DNA of 64,000 nucleotides. Origin: Alphaproteobacteria bacterium (GTDB lineage Bacteria > Pseudomonadota > Alphaproteobacteria > Sphingomonadales > Kordiimonadaceae). The notes beneath the pieces are model-generated. The model saw only the letters and a program-made list of their open reading frames with translations. It was not told the origin of the DNA and searched no databases. The position numbers and the translations under genes are program-made. Positions within the stretch are counted from its first letter, which is position 1. Each line of letters starts with the position of its first letter. Location of the stretch: contig JABXIS010000049.1 in NCBI GenBank assembly GCA_013372975.1, positions 1 through 64,000 on the forward strand, written 5' to 3'. Below are positions 6,945 to 14,547 of the stretch, in pieces.

Positions 6945-9391
6945 GTGGGTTATTGTGGCCCCGCCAGTTTTATTGGAGTTATTCATTGTTTAGGAGTTCA
7001 TTTGAATTTGGCACAAAGGCAGAAACACTGGACCGTCTTAGGCATGTGCTCGCAAAAAGTAAGGTGCCTGTTTCCTTAAGTTTTTGTGTAGAAAATTGGG
7101 CGCAGGACCAAGGGGTTGTTCTTGACAGCATTCAGGCAAAGTTTCCTGACAAAATGTTAATTGTTCGGTCTTCCTGCCAAGCCGAGGACGGCGCCCAATC
7201 TGGGCACGCAGGAGCCTTTCTTTCACTTCCCGATATACCGTCAAGGTCTCGTGAGGCAGTGGCAGCGGCGATCAATGACGTGATAGCCAGCTATCAGAAA
7301 GGTCAGTGTGCGGTCAGTCGCTATGATCAGGTGCTTGTTCAAGAGATGGTATCGGATGTCGCGATGAGCGGTGTTGTGTTTACGCAGGATATGAGCACCG
7401 GCGCACCATATTATGTGGTGAATTACGACGATGAAAGTGGCACAACCGACACCATCACCTCAGGGCAATACAATAATCGAACCCTGTATGTATTCAGGGA
7501 TGCCGTAGGTGAAATCAAATCGGAGAGGTTTCGATCGCTTTTTGCTGCAATACAGGAAATTGAAGTAGCCGTGTCCGACGATTGCATCGACATCGAATTT
7601 GCCCTCGATCGCATTGGCAATGTCATACTTTTTCAGGTTCGGCAAATTACCTCCCAACCTAATTGGAATCGGGGACTGACCCTCAGGATTAGGGATGAGT
7701 TAAAGCGCTCAGAAGAGTTTGTTCAGTCTCGATACGGTTACGCGCGCGGCAAGCGCGGTTCCGGAAAAGACGCTGTGCTTGGCAATATGCCAGATTGGAA
7801 TCCGGCAGAGATAATAGGCACTGCGCCAAGAAGATTAGCATTCTCACTATATAGATATCTTATCACAGACAGTATATGGAGGGTAGCGCGCGGCAAAATG
7901 GGGTACAGGGAGCGCGCCGGGCGACCATTGATGGTGGCCCTGTCCGGGCAACCGCTGATCGATGTTCGGGAAAGCTTCTATTCATACATCCCTGCTGATG
8001 TTGATGGTCAAATTGCTGACAAGTTGGTGATCAGTTGGTTATCCCGGTTGCGGAAAAACCACCATCTCCATGACAAGGTTGAGTTTGCGGTTGCCACTAC
8101 TTGCTACAGTTTTGACTTCGAGGAACGGGTGTCTGAGCAGTTCCCCCACGCGCTGGCCCCTGAAGAGTTGGCTAAATACAAAACTAGTCTGAAAAAACTG
8201 ACAGATAAGCTTGTAAAAGGCGAACGGGCGCCGATCAAACAACAGCTTTCGATCGTCGACGGGCTGGCGGATCGGTATCTCGATCATATGTTTGATCGGG
8301 CGGACCCAAGTCTTGAACTGCTATCACTGTTGCTGGAGGATGCGTTAAACTCCGGCACCCTGCCGTTTTCCATATTGGCTCGGCACGGTTTCATAGCAAC
8401 TACCTTGCTAAAATCCATGGTGAAAGCTGATGCCCTGTCGCAGCAACAGGCGGAAGCTTTCCAGAGATCAGTACCGACCGTAGCTTCTGATTTTCTATGT
8501 GATGTGCTGTTGCTACAGAGTGGCAAGTTGCCAGAGCAGGACTTTTTCAGGAAATATGGGCATTTGCGACCAGGAACATATGATATTCTTTCGCTTCGTT
8601 ACGATCAACGAAAGTCAGCGTTCGACGCGAATAGTTTCCCTCGCAAAGAGGAGACTGAACCGCCTTACTTCAGCCTATCGGAGGGACAGAAGAAAAAGAT
8701 ACAATCATTGATCGACGACCATGGCTTGACTTTTTCTGTAGATCAGCTTTTTAACTATATGCGAGAGGCGATTCAGGCAAGGGAATATGCGAAGTTTATC
8801 TTTACAAAGAATCTGAGCGCAGCACTGGAGTTGATCGCTGCTTGGGGCAAGAATCACGGGCTTAGCAGGGAAGAGCTCTCGCATCTAGATATCCGCGAAA
8901 TCCTAGACTGCCAGGTGTGTCCGACTGGTCGGACGCTGGAAAGCCATCTCAGGGACAAAAGCATCGCCGGTGAGAATGCTTATATGGCCACAACAGCCGT
9001 CAGGCTTCCATTCCTGATTACCGAACTGTCTGATCTGTTTATCATACCGCTTTCCGTTGACAGCCCAAATTTCATTACCCGCAAAAATGTGGATGGAGAA
9101 GTAGTGGTTGTGAGTGGCGAGGATTGTGACCCTGTCATTCTGGACAATAAAATCGTTGTCATTGAAAGTGCGGATCCTGGCTTTGATTGGATATTTTCCC
9201 GGCCAATACTTGGTTTAGTGACAAAATTTGGTGGTGCGAATTCTCACATGGCGGTTAGGTGCGCGGAATTTGATATTCCGGCAGCAATCGGTTGTGGAGA
9301 GCAGATATTCCAGCGAGTCACCAGAAGTGCCCAGATTGATTTGCGTTGTGCGGAAGGCCAGATCAAGTTTGTCCAGGAACATTATTCGTGA
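6941..9391 (+). CDS. L-glutamine kinase (PEP-synthase-like; C. jejuni Cj1418 type)
   Basis: An 816-residue protein with the three-part plan of PEP synthase and pyruvate phosphate dikinase. The N-terminal nucleotide-binding part shows MLIVRSSCQAED...GHAGAF (about 72-93) and VLVQEMVSDVAMSGVVF (about 129-146). The C-terminal swivelling domain has GGANSHMAVRCAEF with the phosphorylated His769 and IPAAIGCG after it. No C-terminal TIM-barrel pyruvate domain follows, so it is not PpsA. In C. jejuni, Cj1418 of this architecture phosphorylates the amide nitrogen of L-glutamine with ATP, the first step of phosphoramidate synthesis. The assignment rests on architecture plus the three following genes, which match the next three enzymes. 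Starts with GTG overlapping the previous stop. AT-richer than the flanking polysaccharide genes. Confidence 0.82.
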   Translation: MSGLLWPRQFYWSYSLFRSSFEFGTKAETLDRLRHVLAKSKVPVSLSFCVENWAQDQGVVLDSIQAKFPDKMLIVRSSCQAEDGAQSGHAGAFLSLPDIPSRSREAVAAAINDVIASYQKGQCAVSRYDQVLVQEMVSDVAMSGVVFTQDMSTGAPYYVVNYDDESGTTDTITSGQYNNRTLYVFRDAVGEIKSERFRSLFAAIQEIEVAVSDDCIDIEFALDRIGNVILFQVRQITSQPNWNRGLTLRIRDELKRSEEFVQSRYGYARGKRGSGKDAVLGNMPDWNPAEIIGTAPRRLAFSLYRYLITDSIWRVARGKMGYRERAGRPLMVALSGQPLIDVRESFYSYIPADVDGQIADKLVISWLSRLRKNHHLHDKVEFAVATTCYSFDFEERVSEQFPHALAPEELAKYKTSLKKLTDKLVKGERAPIKQQLSIVDGLADRYLDHMFDRADPSLELLSLLLEDALNSGTLPFSILARHGFIATTLLKSMVKADALSQQQAEAFQRSVPTVASDFLCDVLLLQSGKLPEQDFFRKYGHLRPGTYDILSLRYDQRKSAFDANSFPRKEETEPPYFSLSEGQKKKIQSLIDDHGLTFSVDQLFNYMREAIQAREYAKFIFTKNLSAALELIAAWGKNHGLSREELSHLDIREILDCQVCPTGRTLESHLRDKSIAGENAYMATTAVRLPFLITELSDLFIIPLSVDSPNFITRKNVDGEVVVVSGEDCDPVILDNKIVVIESADPGFDWIFSRPILGLVTKFGGANSHMAVRCAEFDIPAAIGCGEQIFQRVTRSAQIDLRCAEGQIKFVQEHYS

Positions 9392-10062
9392 CCTTGATTA
9401 TAGCCATAACACAGCGCGAGGTTGAAAACGATACCTATCCCGATGATCGGGACGCCCTTTCTCAGGACTGGACTCTTTATTTGGAGAAGATTTTCCCCGG
9501 GTCAGTGTTGCTGCCAATTCCAAACAGGATCAAGGATGTTCGACAATGGATAGAAGCTGTCGATCCAGGCCTTTTGATCCTATCAAACGGGAATGACTGG
9601 GGCACTGCTCCGTATCGTGATGCGCTGGAAACCAGTCTTGTGGATTTTGCGGCAAAAAAAAGTATTCCGACATTGTTTGTCTGTAGGGGGCTACAGGTTT
9701 TGAGCGCCTTGCAAGGCAATCGCCTTGAGGCTGATATAGCGAAAGTAACGAATGAAAACCACGTTGCGGCAATGCATGACGTCAAAATTTCAGGCGGTTT
9801 TTTCAGGAAACTCGCCGGTGGTGATGTAGTGACTGTGAACAGCTACCACAATCAGGGAGTACTGGTGTCAGAGTTGCGCGGCGAGAGTGGCTTGATGCCT
9901 TTTGCGTGGACTGATGGCGGCATCTTGGAAGGGTGTGTACATGTTCGGCATCCATTTCTGGCTTTACAATGGCACCCTGAACGGGGGGGCGGTAATACAG
10001 AATTGGATTTAAGGCTAATCACTCTTCTTGTCGAAGAAGGGGCATTTTGGAACAATGAATAA
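9388..10062 (+). CDS. Gamma-glutamyl-CDP-amidate hydrolase (class I amidotransferase fold; Cj1417 type)
   Basis: A 224-residue class I glutamine amidotransferase-fold hydrolase. The nucleophile elbow is FVCRGLQ (Cys99), and the catalytic pair is in QWHPE (His196, Glu198); NSYHNQG at 151-157 is the substrate loop seen in gamma-glutamyl hydrolases. In C. jejuni, Cj1417 of this family releases glutamate from gamma-glutamyl-CDP-amidate to leave cytidine diphosphoramidate. The GTG start at 9388 overlaps the preceding TGA; a longer open frame begins at 9346 but lies inside the kinase gene. A three-copy decamer repeat spans the stop codon and the next start. No synthase domain is fused to it, so it is a free hydrolase rather than an ammonia-channelling subunit. 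Confidence 0.82.
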   Translation: MTLIIAITQREVENDTYPDDRDALSQDWTLYLEKIFPGSVLLPIPNRIKDVRQWIEAVDPGLLILSNGNDWGTAPYRDALETSLVDFAAKKSIPTLFVCRGLQVLSALQGNRLEADIAKVTNENHVAAMHDVKISGGFFRKLAGGDVVTVNSYHNQGVLVSELRGESGLMPFAWTDGGILEGCVHVRHPFLALQWHPERGGGNTELDLRLITLLVEEGAFWNNE

Positions 10063-10080
10063 CAATGAATAACAATGAAA
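10051..10080 (+). repeat. Three tandem copies of a decamer at a stop/start junction
   Basis: AACAATGAAT occurs three times in a row (the last base of copy three is A). The hydrolase stop codon TAA (10060-10062) and the cytidylyltransferase ATG (10065-10067) lie in the second copy boundary. Copy number therefore sets the spacing between the two genes. Confidence 0.85.
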
Positions 10081-10838
10081 TTCAGGGCCTGATATTGGCG
10101 GCGGGTAGGGGGAGCAGGCTTCTCAGCATGACGGATGATCGTCCGAAGGGGCTTGTGGAATTGAATGGCCATGCACTTGTGGAGTGGCAGATTGCCAGCC
10201 TAGAGAACGCAGGTGTTCAAAACACCACAATTGTTACGGGCTATCTTGGGCATAAGTTTGAACGCTTCGGCCTTTCGACCGTTTCTAATCCAGATTGGAA
10301 TAAGACCAACATGGTTGGGAGCTTGATGTGCGCTTTTGAGGAGGTGAAAGGTCCGGTTCTGATCAGCTACTCAGATATTGTTTATCGCCCTGAGTTGGTA
10401 GCCAGTTTGCTTGAATGTTCGGCAGACGTAGCGATTTCCTATGATCCTGATTGGCTCGAACTTTGGCAGCGCCGATTTGACGATCCATGTGAGGATGCCG
10501 AGAGTTTTAGGATTGGTGATGACGGATACATCACTGAGATTGGGAAAAGAGTCGCTGATCCGATGGAAGTGCAAGGCCAGTTTATGGGACTCATTAAACT
10601 TTCGGAAAAAGGCGTAAGCTTGGTGACTGACATGGTCCTCTCGAAGCCGGAATACCGGTCCAAATTGGATATGACGAGCCTTTTGAACTTGTTGATAGAA
10701 GCGGGTGTGAAAGTAAAAGGTGTTCCGGCGAACGGACACTGGTGTGAAGTGGATGATCAGGCAGACTTGAAGGTTGCACAGGCGTTGGTTAAGGAGGGTA
10801 GGCTGGTTTTGCAAGCTAGAGGAGGCCGTGCAACATGA
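10065..10838 (+). CDS. Phosphoglutamine cytidylyltransferase (Cj1416 type)
   Basis: A 257-residue nucleotidyltransferase. LILAAGRGSRL (residues 9-19) with RPKGL following is the nucleotide-binding signature of the sugar-phosphate/choline-phosphate cytidylyltransferase superfamily; YSDIVY gives the metal-binding Asp104, NPDWNKTNM (75-83) resembles the choline-phosphate cytidylyltransferase loop, and EVDDQADL near the end supplies the second acidic site. In C. jejuni, Cj1416 of this family joins CTP and phosphoglutamine to form gamma-glutamyl-CDP-amidate. It begins three bases after the preceding stop and its own stop overlaps the next ATG. A sugar-phosphate or phosphocholine substrate would be the alternative reading if it stood alone; its neighbours argue for phosphoglutamine. 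Confidence 0.82.
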   Translation: MNNNEIQGLILAAGRGSRLLSMTDDRPKGLVELNGHALVEWQIASLENAGVQNTTIVTGYLGHKFERFGLSTVSNPDWNKTNMVGSLMCAFEEVKGPVLISYSDIVYRPELVASLLECSADVAISYDPDWLELWQRRFDDPCEDAESFRIGDDGYITEIGKRVADPMEVQGQFMGLIKLSEKGVSLVTDMVLSKPEYRSKLDMTSLLNLLIEAGVKVKGVPANGHWCEVDDQADLKVAQALVKEGRLVLQARGGRAT

Positions 10839-11365
10839 TTGTCTGGTTGATCGGTATGTCTGGAGCCGGAAAATCGGAGATCGGGCGACAACTGTACAGG
10901 CAAATGAAAGCGAAAAACCCGGCTACAGTTTTTGTAGATGGGGACGAAATCCGCGAAGTTTTTCGAACAGACCAGTCAGAAGCAGACTATTCAATCGAAG
11001 GTCGACGCAGGAATGCAGATCGAATTCAGGCCATTTGTAAATGGCTTGAGAGCCAGAATATTGACGTGGTCTGTTGTGTATTGTCGATATTCCCAGAAAG
11101 TTTAGGGTGGAATCGGGAAAACTTTTCAGATTATTTTGAGGTGTTTGTTGATGCGCCTATGGATGATCTAGTAGAGCGGAATCCAAAAAATCTGTATCGT
11201 CTCGCCATCGAAGGAAAGATGAAGAATGTGGTGGGGGTGGATATCGAGTTTGTACCCCCGGCCAACCCGGATATGACTTTCCTGAATGGTCGCCCATTTC
11301 GTTCTGCACAGGAGATGGCCGCTGAAATAATGCAGCAGCTCGAGAAAAGGAAAAGAGTTGAGTAG
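10835..11365 (+). CDS. Cytidine diphosphoramidate kinase (APS-kinase-like; Cj1415 type)
   Basis: A 176-residue P-loop kinase of the adenylylsulfate kinase family, with GMSGAGKS at residues 7-14, the DGDEIR segment at 31-36 and a lid region rich in Arg. No ATP sulfurylase is nearby, so sulfate activation is unlikely. In C. jejuni, Cj1415 of this family phosphorylates the ribose 3' position of cytidine diphosphoramidate, giving a PAPS-like activated donor. The ATG overlaps the previous TGA (ATGA) and its stop overlaps the next TTG start by eight bases. It completes the set of four known phosphoramidate enzymes in the same order (Cj1418-1415). Confidence 0.82.
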   Translation: MIVWLIGMSGAGKSEIGRQLYRQMKAKNPATVFVDGDEIREVFRTDQSEADYSIEGRRRNADRIQAICKWLESQNIDVVCCVLSIFPESLGWNRENFSDYFEVFVDAPMDDLVERNPKNLYRLAIEGKMKNVVGVDIEFVPPANPDMTFLNGRPFRSAQEMAAEIMQQLEKRKRVE

Positions 11366-11939
11366 TCTTTATTCCTATGCAAGTGGCGACCTGCTCAACA
11401 GCCGTAACACTTATGCATACTCCCCCTTTCATGGTGATGCTTTTTTGGCGGCTTGGCGGGCAGAAAGGTCTCGAGTATTGGAATCGCTTCCTGCGGCTCT
11501 TGCCAAAAAACGTGCCGTATCTGTTGAAGCGGTTGCGATCACGGGCTTTCCGCTGCGAACTGGTGCATTGATAGAATATTTAAGGACAGCCTTGGACGCA
11601 GATAATCTGGACAAAAATGATTTGCGGTTCATTGACTGGCTGATCCAGCGTTTTGAAGTTACCAAAAGGGTGCATGAGTCCTATGGCCTGGATGGCCTGT
11701 CAGAAGACAAATCCAAATATCACGATAAGGAACTATATGTTGCCTACGCAGAACTTATGTCAGAAATGTATAACGCTACGCACCGCTTGGATGTTTTCAA
11801 TGTTCTGCTGAAGGTAATGGACACATTGTGCTCGTTTGCACCTGCGCTTTCCGTCGAGCAACAATGCCGACTGGGGAGGTTGATCCTGGATGAACGGCAG
11901 TTTTTTGAATATTTGCAGCGGAAGGTTTCGAAGCAGTGA
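11358..11939 (+). CDS. Unrecognised protein in the phosphoramidate operon
   Basis: I do not recognise this 193-residue protein. It is soluble, mostly helical in appearance, with no signal peptide, membrane segment or metal cluster. It opens SLYSYASGDLLNSRNTYAYS and has a charged middle (EDKSKYHDKELY near 120) and a leucine-rich C-terminal third. The start is TTG at 11358 with AAGGA about 8 bases upstream, overlapping the kinase stop; there is no in-frame ATG until deep in the protein. The stop overlaps the next gene's GTG (GTGA). Its tight coupling on both sides implies it works with the phosphoramidate enzymes, perhaps as a partner or transferase accessory; this is inference. Confidence 0.7.
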   Translation: MSSLYSYASGDLLNSRNTYAYSPFHGDAFLAAWRAERSRVLESLPAALAKKRAVSVEAVAITGFPLRTGALIEYLRTALDADNLDKNDLRFIDWLIQRFEVTKRVHESYGLDGLSEDKSKYHDKELYVAYAELMSEMYNATHRLDVFNVLLKVMDTLCSFAPALSVEQQCRLGRLILDERQFFEYLQRKVSKQ

Positions 11940-12673
11940 CTCATTTATCTGATGTCGTCTTTTTAGCTGCAGACACTATCAGGTCGCGTGCTTATGCACA
12001 GGCACTTTCCCACGCAGGCTTGACAGTTGATCGCATTCTTCTAGTGCGGGCGGCAGGTAACAAACGTTGGGGTCAGGCAAATGATATTGTCTCAGGCAAT
12101 ACAGACTTTGGCAGTTTGTTTGTGCCTGATCTAAATCAAGACCTTGGGGCTACCTGTTCAAAGATTTCAAAAAATGTAGAAATATTGCAAACGGCTTCTA
12201 TCAATGTGCCCGAAGTAGTTGAGTGGCTTAAAAGATATGCGCCAAAGTTGGTGATTTTTTCCGGGTTTGGTGGAGAGTTGGTGCAACCGGGTGTTCTTTG
12301 TGCAGCAGGCCCGCTGTTGCATATGCATTCTGGTTGGCTCCCTGATTACCGTGGAAGCACTACACTTTATTATAGTTACCTAAACGAGCGAAGTGCTGGT
12401 GTATCAGCCATTTTTCTTTCGGAAGAAATCGACACAGGTCGGATTATCTCCAGGAAGAAGTATCCTGTTCCACCTAAACGTGCTGATTTGGACTATTACT
12501 ATGATTCGGTAATCCGAGCGGACCTTCTGGTAGAAACAATGGGGCTTTATGACTCAGCTAGCGGAACTTTCAAAAGCTGTGTCGGGAAACAGGTTGAGGC
12601 TGCCGGGCGAGTATATTACATAATTCATCCTGTCCTAAAGCATCTTGTTCTCAATGATGTCAATCAGGATTGA
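11936..12673 (+). CDS. Formyltransferase-fold protein with altered active-site Asn
   Basis: A 245-residue protein with the methionyl-tRNA/sugar formyltransferase core. LLHMHSGWLPDYRGSTT (127-143) aligns with the INVHGSLLPxxRG motif, and EEIDTG gives the catalytic Asp166. His131 matches the conserved His, but the Asn of the Asn-His-Asp triad is replaced by His129. No C-terminal tRNA-binding domain follows. Such enzymes N-formylate amino sugars with 10-formyl-tetrahydrofolate, or have diverged. It is the last gene of the operon, starting with GTG over the previous stop. A role in modifying either an amino sugar or the phosphoramidate is possible; which one is not shown. Confidence 0.7.
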   Translation: MTHLSDVVFLAADTIRSRAYAQALSHAGLTVDRILLVRAAGNKRWGQANDIVSGNTDFGSLFVPDLNQDLGATCSKISKNVEILQTASINVPEVVEWLKRYAPKLVIFSGFGGELVQPGVLCAAGPLLHMHSGWLPDYRGSTTLYYSYLNERSAGVSAIFLSEEIDTGRIISRKKYPVPPKRADLDYYYDSVIRADLLVETMGLYDSASGTFKSCVGKQVEAAGRVYYIIHPVLKHLVLNDVNQD

Positions 12674-12797
12674 AAATACTGTATCTTTATTTTTAGTGTT
12701 CTACCCTAGGCTTGAGAAGAATGGCGCTGCGCTGTGACGAATAACAAGTCCAGGCGAACAACGAATTAGTTTGATAAAGAAACTTAGGGGAAAAGCT

Positions 12798-13856
12798 GTG
12801 CGGAAATTTGCGATAGTGGGGTGTGGGCGGATATCCAAGAGGCATTCGGAGCTTCTGGGCCTGGGTCAGATTGAGAATGCTGCGCTTGCGGCTGTCTGTG
12901 ACATTGACGAAAGCAAAGCGAAGGCGCTTGGCGAGAAATTCGACGTCCCCTACTATACCGACATGGATCTCATGATGCAGCATGAGGACATTGACGTCTG
13001 TACCGTTCTGACGCCAAGCGGTATGCATGCCGAGCACACCATCCGACTGGCCAAGTATGGCAAGGATATCGTTGTCGAGAAACCGATGGCGCTGACGCTC
13101 GATGACGCCGACGCTATGATCCGTGCATGCGACCAGCACAATTGCCGACTTTTTGTGATCAAGCAGAACCGTTTCAATGTGCCCGTGGTGAAAATGCGCG
13201 AGGCGCTAGACGCCGACAAATTCGGCCAGCTGGTTCTGGGCACTGTCCGTGTGCGCTGGGCCCGTCATCAGGCCTACTATGACCAGGATTCATGGCGTGG
13301 CACCTGGGCGATGGATGGCGGGGTGCTGACCAACCAGGCCAGCCACCACCTGGACCTCCTGCAGTGGTGCATGGGCGAAGTGGAAAGCGTGTTCGCCAAG
13401 TCAACCACAGCGCTTGCCAATATCGAGGCCGAGGACACCGCGGTTGTCACGCTCAAATTCAAGAACGGCGCCCTGGGGCTGATTGAAGCCACGTCTGCAA
13501 CTCGGCCGGTGGATCTTGAAGGCTCCATCTCGGTTCTGGGGAGCAAGGGCTCTGTTGTGATCGGCGGCTTTGCCGTGAACGAGATGACGACCTGGAAATT
13601 CGAAGACGAGCTTGACAGTGAGGCGGATGTGCTGAACGAGTTTTCGGTCAACCCTCCCAATGTCTACGGCTTTGGCCACCAGGCCTATTATGAACATGTC
13701 ATGGACTGTATCGAGAATGGCGGCCAGAATCTCGTGGACGGGCTTGAGGGCCGCAAGAGCCTCGAGCTGATCAACGCCATTTATGAATCGGTTGAAACGG
13801 GCAAGGAAGTATTCCTGCGGTTCACTCCGCAAAAATGCAAGCTCGGCCAACGCTAG
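12798..13856 (+). CDS. wbpB: UDP-GlcNAcA 3-dehydrogenase-like (WbpB/WlbA, Gfo/Idh/MocA)
   Basis: A 352-residue NAD(P)-dependent oxidoreductase. The N-terminal Rossmann motif AIVGCGRISKRH and VEKPM (EKP, 94-96) are the Gfo/Idh/MocA signatures. With the acetyltransferase and aminotransferase directly after it, this matches WbpB, WbpD and WbpE, which oxidise C3 of UDP-GlcNAc uronic acid, transaminate it and acetylate the amine. The GTG at 12798 is chosen for AGGGGA at 12786-12791, six bases away; a TTG at 12771 lacks this. GC content is back at the high level of the wider locus, marking the right edge of the AT-rich cassette. Whether the substrate is the GlcNAc or ManNAc uronic acid is uncertain. 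Confidence 0.85.
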   Translation: MRKFAIVGCGRISKRHSELLGLGQIENAALAAVCDIDESKAKALGEKFDVPYYTDMDLMMQHEDIDVCTVLTPSGMHAEHTIRLAKYGKDIVVEKPMALTLDDADAMIRACDQHNCRLFVIKQNRFNVPVVKMREALDADKFGQLVLGTVRVRWARHQAYYDQDSWRGTWAMDGGVLTNQASHHLDLLQWCMGEVESVFAKSTTALANIEAEDTAVVTLKFKNGALGLIEATSATRPVDLEGSISVLGSKGSVVIGGFAVNEMTTWKFEDELDSEADVLNEFSVNPPNVYGFGHQAYYEHVMDCIENGGQNLVDGLEGRKSLELINAIYESVETGKEVFLRFTPQKCKLGQR

Positions 13857-13878
13857 GAGCCGGGCGCGGGGGAAGGTC

Positions 13879-14478
13879 ATGGGATCAATAGCAGCCAGTT
13901 CGGTCATACATCCGAGTGTCACGCTGGGCAAGAACGTGGTGATCGAGGATTTCTGCATCATCGGCCTGCCATGTGCGGCGGCGGGCGACGAGGCTACCGT
14001 CATCGGCGACAATGCCGTCATCCGGGCCGGGACTTATATCTATGCCGGCAACCGGATTGGGGCCAATTTCCAGACCGGCAACAAGGTCAATATCCGGGAA
14101 TGCAATGATATTGGCGATAATGTCAGCATCGGTACCCAGACGGTGGTAGAGCATCATGTCCGCATTGGAAACGGCGCGCGCATCCATTCCCAGGCGTTTG
14201 TGCCGGAATTTACGGTGCTGGAGGAAGACTGCTGGATCGGCCCGAACGTGGTGATCACCAACGCGCGCTATCCAAAGCACCCCGATGCAAAGAAGGCTCT
14301 CAAGGGCCCCGTTGTGGCGCGCAACGCTAAGGTCGGGGCCAATGTCACCATCCTGCCCGGCATATCCGTCGGCGAGGGCAGCTTGATCGGCGCTGGCAGT
14401 GTGGTGACAAAGGATGTGCCCGCAGAAACAATTGTCGCCGGAAGCCCGGCGCGCGCCATCGGAAAAGTGGATTATTGA
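13879..14478 (+). CDS. wbpD: UDP-amino-uronate N-acetyltransferase (WbpD-like)
   Basis: A 199-residue left-handed beta-helix acetyltransferase: hexapeptide repeats such as VIGDNAVIRAGTYIYAGNRI and VGANVTILPGISVGEGSLIGAGSVV run through most of the chain. In the Wbp route it acetylates the new 3-amino group made by WbpE. The ATG at 13879 has GGAAGG just ahead; an upstream frame at 13783 would overlap wbpB. It sits 22 bases after wbpB and before the aminotransferase, so the three are one transcription unit. Maltose-type acetyltransferases share the fold, so the acceptor is inferred from context. Confidence 0.85.
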   Translation: MGSIAASSVIHPSVTLGKNVVIEDFCIIGLPCAAAGDEATVIGDNAVIRAGTYIYAGNRIGANFQTGNKVNIRECNDIGDNVSIGTQTVVEHHVRIGNGARIHSQAFVPEFTVLEEDCWIGPNVVITNARYPKHPDAKKALKGPVVARNAKVGANVTILPGISVGEGSLIGAGSVVTKDVPAETIVAGSPARAIGKVDY

Positions 14479-14547
14479 GCGGCCTGTTCGCGGACGGCAT
14501 CGGGCCGTCTGTCTGCCAGGCGCGGAAAACGAGTTTTAAGGTGTCAG

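Noticed and set aside
6941-9391. Phosphoenolpyruvate synthase (PpsA) as the function
   Set aside because: The pyruvate-binding barrel is absent and the three following genes fit glutamine kinase, so central metabolism is unlikely.
10835-11365. Adenylylsulfate kinase in sulfate assimilation
   Set aside because: No sulfurylase or reductase gene is present; context fits the CDP-amidate kinase.
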